Below, piece after piece: positions 4,960 to 7,020 of a stretch of 7,020 nucleotides of DNA. The DNA is taken from contig CANDLP010000124.1 in the NCBI GenBank assembly GCA_947385505.1, positions 1-7,020 of the forward strand, written 5' to 3'. The position numbers were made by a program, and so were the translations under genes. This stretch comes from an uncultured Clostridia bacterium (GTDB taxonomy: Bacteria > Bacillota > Clostridia > Oscillospirales > Ruminococcaceae). The notes beneath the pieces are model-generated. The model searched no databases, had not been told where the DNA came from, and saw nothing but the letters and a program-made list of their open reading frames with translations. Each line of letters opens with the position of its first letter. The first letter of the stretch is position 1.

Positions 4960-6690
4960 TCATTCGGTTATCGCTCCGGGCTTGCACATTTCTCTGCATA
5001 TTCCGCAGCCTACGCACTGGGTGTGATCTATAACGCATTTTCCGCCTGTAACCGAAATTGCAGGACAGCCTATTTTAAGGCACATTTTACAACCCACGCA
5101 TTTGTCCGTGTCAACCTTTAAAGCAGGCTTATGCTTTACCGATTTCAGCAATGCGCAGGGACGGCGGGAAATGATAACCGAAGGCTCTTCGGTGCTCAGT
5201 TCTTCTTTTATTGCCGCTTCCGCTTCCGACATATTGTAAGGATCAATAATTCTTACGCGGTTTATTCCCACCGCTTTGCAGAGTGCTTCCAGATCCACGG
5301 CACAGGCGGGATCGCCGTAAATGTCCTTGCCGTTGGCAGGGTTGTTCTGGTGTCCGGTCATGCCTGTAATGGAATTGTCAAGAACGATTACTGTACTGTT
5401 TGAACGGTTGTAGGCTATGTTTATAAGTCCTGTCACTCCGCTGTGTATAAAGGTGCTGTCCCCGATAACCGCGACTCTTTTGTTTTCGTCCTGCGGTACG
5501 GCTTTATTCATTCCGTGAAGCCCGCTGACGGAAGCGCCCATACATACCGTGGTATCCATCGCCTGCAACGGCGCCGAAGCGCCCAAAGTGTAACATCCTA
5601 TGTCGCCCGATACTATGCAGTTCAGCTTTTTAAGGGTGTAGAATATTCCTCTGTGAGGACAGCCCGCGCACATTACGGGAGGCCTTACCGGAATATCTTC
5701 TCCGAAGTCCGTGCATTCGGTCTTTACGCCTAAAATCTTTTCTTTAAGATATCTCTGGCTGTACTCTCCTATGAGTGTAAACCGCTCTTTTCCGATACAG
5801 CTTATCCCTAATTTTCTTACATGATTTTCTATTACGGGATCAAGCTCTTCGATTATGTACAGCTCCTCGACCTTTTCCGCAAAATCTCTTATAAGCTTTT
5901 CGGGAAGAGGGTTAACCATACCCAGCTTAAGATAGCTTGCCTTTTCCCCCAAAGCTTCTTTTGCATACTGATACGCTATTCCTGCGGTTATTACGCCGAT
6001 TTTCGCATCGTGCATTTCCACAGTATTCAGCGGACAGTTTTCGGCGTATTGAATAAGTTCCAGTGTGCGTTTTTCCACCGTTACATGCTTGGGCTTGGCG
6101 AAAGCAGGCATCATAACGTATTTACGTATATTTTTCTCATAGGGTCTGACGGGTATGTTTGCTCGTTCTTCCTCCTCTACCAGACTCTGGCTGTGGCTTA
6201 CCCTTGTGGAAAGACGGAGCAGAACGGGAACGTCAAATTTCTCGGAAAGCTCGTAGGCAAGCTTGGCGTATTCTTTGCATTCGGCGCTGTCCGACGGCTC
6301 TATCATAGGGAGCTTTGCGCCTATTGCGTGGTTTCGGCTGTCCTGTTCGTTCTGGCTGGAATGCATTCCCTGATCGTCGGCTACGGCGATCACAAGACCG
6401 CCGTTTACTCCCGTATAAGAAGCGGTGTACAAAGGATCGGCGGCTACGTTAAGACCCACGTGCTTCATTGCGCAGAAGCTTCTTGCTCCCGCGACGGAAG
6501 CGCCTATTGCCGTTTCACAGGCAACTTTTTCGTTGGGCGCCCATTCGCAGTACATTTCGTTTTTGTCATAGGAGGAGGCGTATTCGGTGATCTCGGTGCT
6601 GGGTGTGCCGGGGTAGCTTGAAACCAATTTTACTCCGGCTTCGTAAAGCCCTCTCGCTATCGCCTGATTTCCAAGCATAAGCTTTGTCAT
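4960..6690 (-). CDS. iorA: Indolepyruvate:ferredoxin oxidoreductase, alpha subunit
   Basis: The large catalytic subunit oxidatively decarboxylates indolepyruvate, phenylpyruvate or hydroxyphenylpyruvate to the aryl-acetyl-CoA, passing electrons to ferredoxin; the reaction is reversible in some anaerobes. The 576 residues show the pyrimidine-binding domain (SSYPGTPSTE, 24-33; WAPNEKVACE, 50-59), a middle domain, CAGCPHR (341-347), GDIGCYTLG (362-370), and the TPP/Mg motif GDSTFIHSG (410-418) with LDNSITGMTGHQ (437-448). The C-terminus carries a two-cluster ferredoxin domain: C531, C534, C537, C542 with the family's extra residue before the fourth Cys, and C559, C562, C565, C569. In the second set, the fourth Cys is followed by Lys rather than the common Pro. 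The start has AAAGGA 9 bases upstream. The open frame continues upstream into a decayed methyltransferase as far as a stop at 6804-6802, but there is no other ATG, so 6690 is the start. It is the first gene of the cluster. Confidence 0.97.
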   Translation of the reverse strand: MTKLMLGNQAIARGLYEAGVKLVSSYPGTPSTEITEYASSYDKNEMYCEWAPNEKVACETAIGASVAGARSFCAMKHVGLNVAADPLYTASYTGVNGGLVIAVADDQGMHSSQNEQDSRNHAIGAKLPMIEPSDSAECKEYAKLAYELSEKFDVPVLLRLSTRVSHSQSLVEEEERANIPVRPYEKNIRKYVMMPAFAKPKHVTVEKRTLELIQYAENCPLNTVEMHDAKIGVITAGIAYQYAKEALGEKASYLKLGMVNPLPEKLIRDFAEKVEELYIIEELDPVIENHVRKLGISCIGKERFTLIGEYSQRYLKEKILGVKTECTDFGEDIPVRPPVMCAGCPHRGIFYTLKKLNCIVSGDIGCYTLGASAPLQAMDTTVCMGASVSGLHGMNKAVPQDENKRVAVIGDSTFIHSGVTGLINIAYNRSNSTVIVLDNSITGMTGHQNNPANGKDIYGDPACAVDLEALCKAVGINRVRIIDPYNMSEAEAAIKEELSTEEPSVIISRRPCALLKSVKHKPALKVDTDKCVGCKMCLKIGCPAISVTGGKCVIDHTQCVGCGICREMCKPGAITE

Positions 6691-6730
6691 TTGTTTTTTT
6701 CCTTTCGATTTTAAATCATTCTTTTTGAAA

Positions 6731-6743
6731 AAGGCGTTGCCTT
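6731..6743 (-). terminator. Weak terminator-like hairpin before iorA
   Basis: On the minus strand AAGGC-AAC-GCCTT forms a 5-bp stem with a triloop and runs into further T residues (five T in all), about 40 bases before the iorA start. It could be a weak intrinsic terminator or attenuator at the end of the decayed gene. The stem is short and this may be coincidence. Confidence 0.22.
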
Positions 6744-7003
6744 GCGTTATCGTCAGGTTTTCGCCTTCCGCGGTTTTGCTTTTAAACGCTTCAATGTTGC
6801 GTTAGATCAGTTCGACAGCGTCCACACGACAGCCTTTTCGGGCAAAATAATGGCTGTATCTTCCGATACACGCGGCTATTTCAATAATTCTGTCATTTGC
6901 CTTAAGATATTTTTCCACATACCGCACTGTGGTGAGGAATTCGGGTGTCCCGTGCTTTGAGGCAAGCCTTCCATCCTCGTCATAATTATCGCAGTATGCT
7001 TTT
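6733..7003 (-). pseudogene. Decayed N-terminal part of a class I SAM-dependent methyltransferase
   Basis: The minus strand translates to a readable methyltransferase N-terminus: AYCDNYDEDGRLASKHG, then PEFLTTVRYVEKYLKANDR, then IIEIAACIGRYSHYFARKG, VDAVELI-stop-RNIEAFKSK and ENLTITQGNA. Functional relatives of this clostridial family have an EIGAGTGRYS-like SAM-binding loop; here two of the glycines are lost (AACIG). A TAA at 6804-6802 interrupts the frame at the VDAVEL strand. After GNA the similarity ends, so only about 90 of an expected roughly 240-260 residues remain. Upstream, the frame stays open into a repeat that begins at the window edge, with no start codon, so the 5' end is also missing. 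No frameshift is needed to read it. The frame after the stop happens to be in register with iorA. The family call is from remembered consensus, not a search. Confidence 0.8.
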
Positions 7004-7020
7004 AATACTAATAACCACCG
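7004..7020 (+). repeat. Start of a second copy of the palindromic element (cut by window end)
   Basis: ATACTAATAACCA at 7005-7017 equals 2236-2248, the inner arm of the large element, and AATAACCACCG at 7010-7020 equals 2341-2351, the left edge of module B. This copy therefore appears to place a module B-like unit directly after the arm, without module A. It begins exactly where the methyltransferase remnant loses its 5' end. Confidence 0.75.

Noticed and set aside
5821..6621. A 266-codon plus-strand open frame opposite iorA
   Set aside because: It lies wholly antisense to a strongly conserved enzyme gene with all its motifs intact. Its translation is Phe/Tyr/Cys/Arg-rich without recognisable domains and there is no ribosome binding site. 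It is a codon-usage shadow.
6742..6960. A 72-codon plus-strand open frame upstream of iorA
   Set aside because: The opposite strand translates to a clear, though broken, methyltransferase N-terminus, so the plus frame is a shadow of the pseudogene.

Overview
The window looks like chromosomal DNA from an anaerobic, moderately AT-rich Firmicute, most likely a Clostridia/Oscillospiraceae-type gut or rumen bacterium. This rests on AAGGA/GGAG-type ribosome binding sites at most starts, a ferredoxin-dependent 2-oxoacid oxidoreductase, a short ECF-like sigma factor and dense palindromic intergenic repeats. Genus-level assignment is inference.

Layout, left to right. Positions 1-53 (minus) may hold the first codons of a divergent gene, weakly supported. 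Positions 167-673 (plus) encode an ECF-type sigma factor. It is followed at 805-2193 (plus) by a secreted, membrane-anchored protein of unknown function with a signal peptide, an acidic extracellular part, one C-terminal transmembrane helix and a charged cytoplasmic tail. The space between this gene and the convergent operon (2209-2454) is filled by an elaborate palindromic repeat: six perfect hairpins in two inverted three-hairpin modules, enclosed by long inverted-repeat arms. From 6690 down to 2467 (minus) lies a four-gene aryl-acid cluster: iorA, iorB, paaK and a tandem-ACT-domain protein. Upstream of iorA, 6733-7003 (minus) is the decayed N-terminal part of a SAM-dependent methyltransferase gene. 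The last 17 bases of the window are the first bases of a second copy of the palindromic repeat.

The minus-strand genes form one metabolic unit. IorAB interconverts arylpyruvates (indolepyruvate, phenylpyruvate) and aryl-acetyl-CoA plus CO2 with ferredoxin. The PaaK-family ligase activates aryl acetates to their CoA esters. The double-ACT protein probably senses an aromatic amino acid or related ligand. Together they could run catabolically (aromatic amino acids to aryl acetates) or as salvage (aryl acetates reductively carboxylated to amino-acid precursors); the sequence does not decide direction.

The most unusual element is the repeat. Its two modules share end and loop sequences and hairpin order, but the stems have entirely different sequences while remaining perfectly paired, which points to selection on structure. 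The second copy abuts a broken gene, so this looks like a dispersed, possibly mobile, non-coding family.
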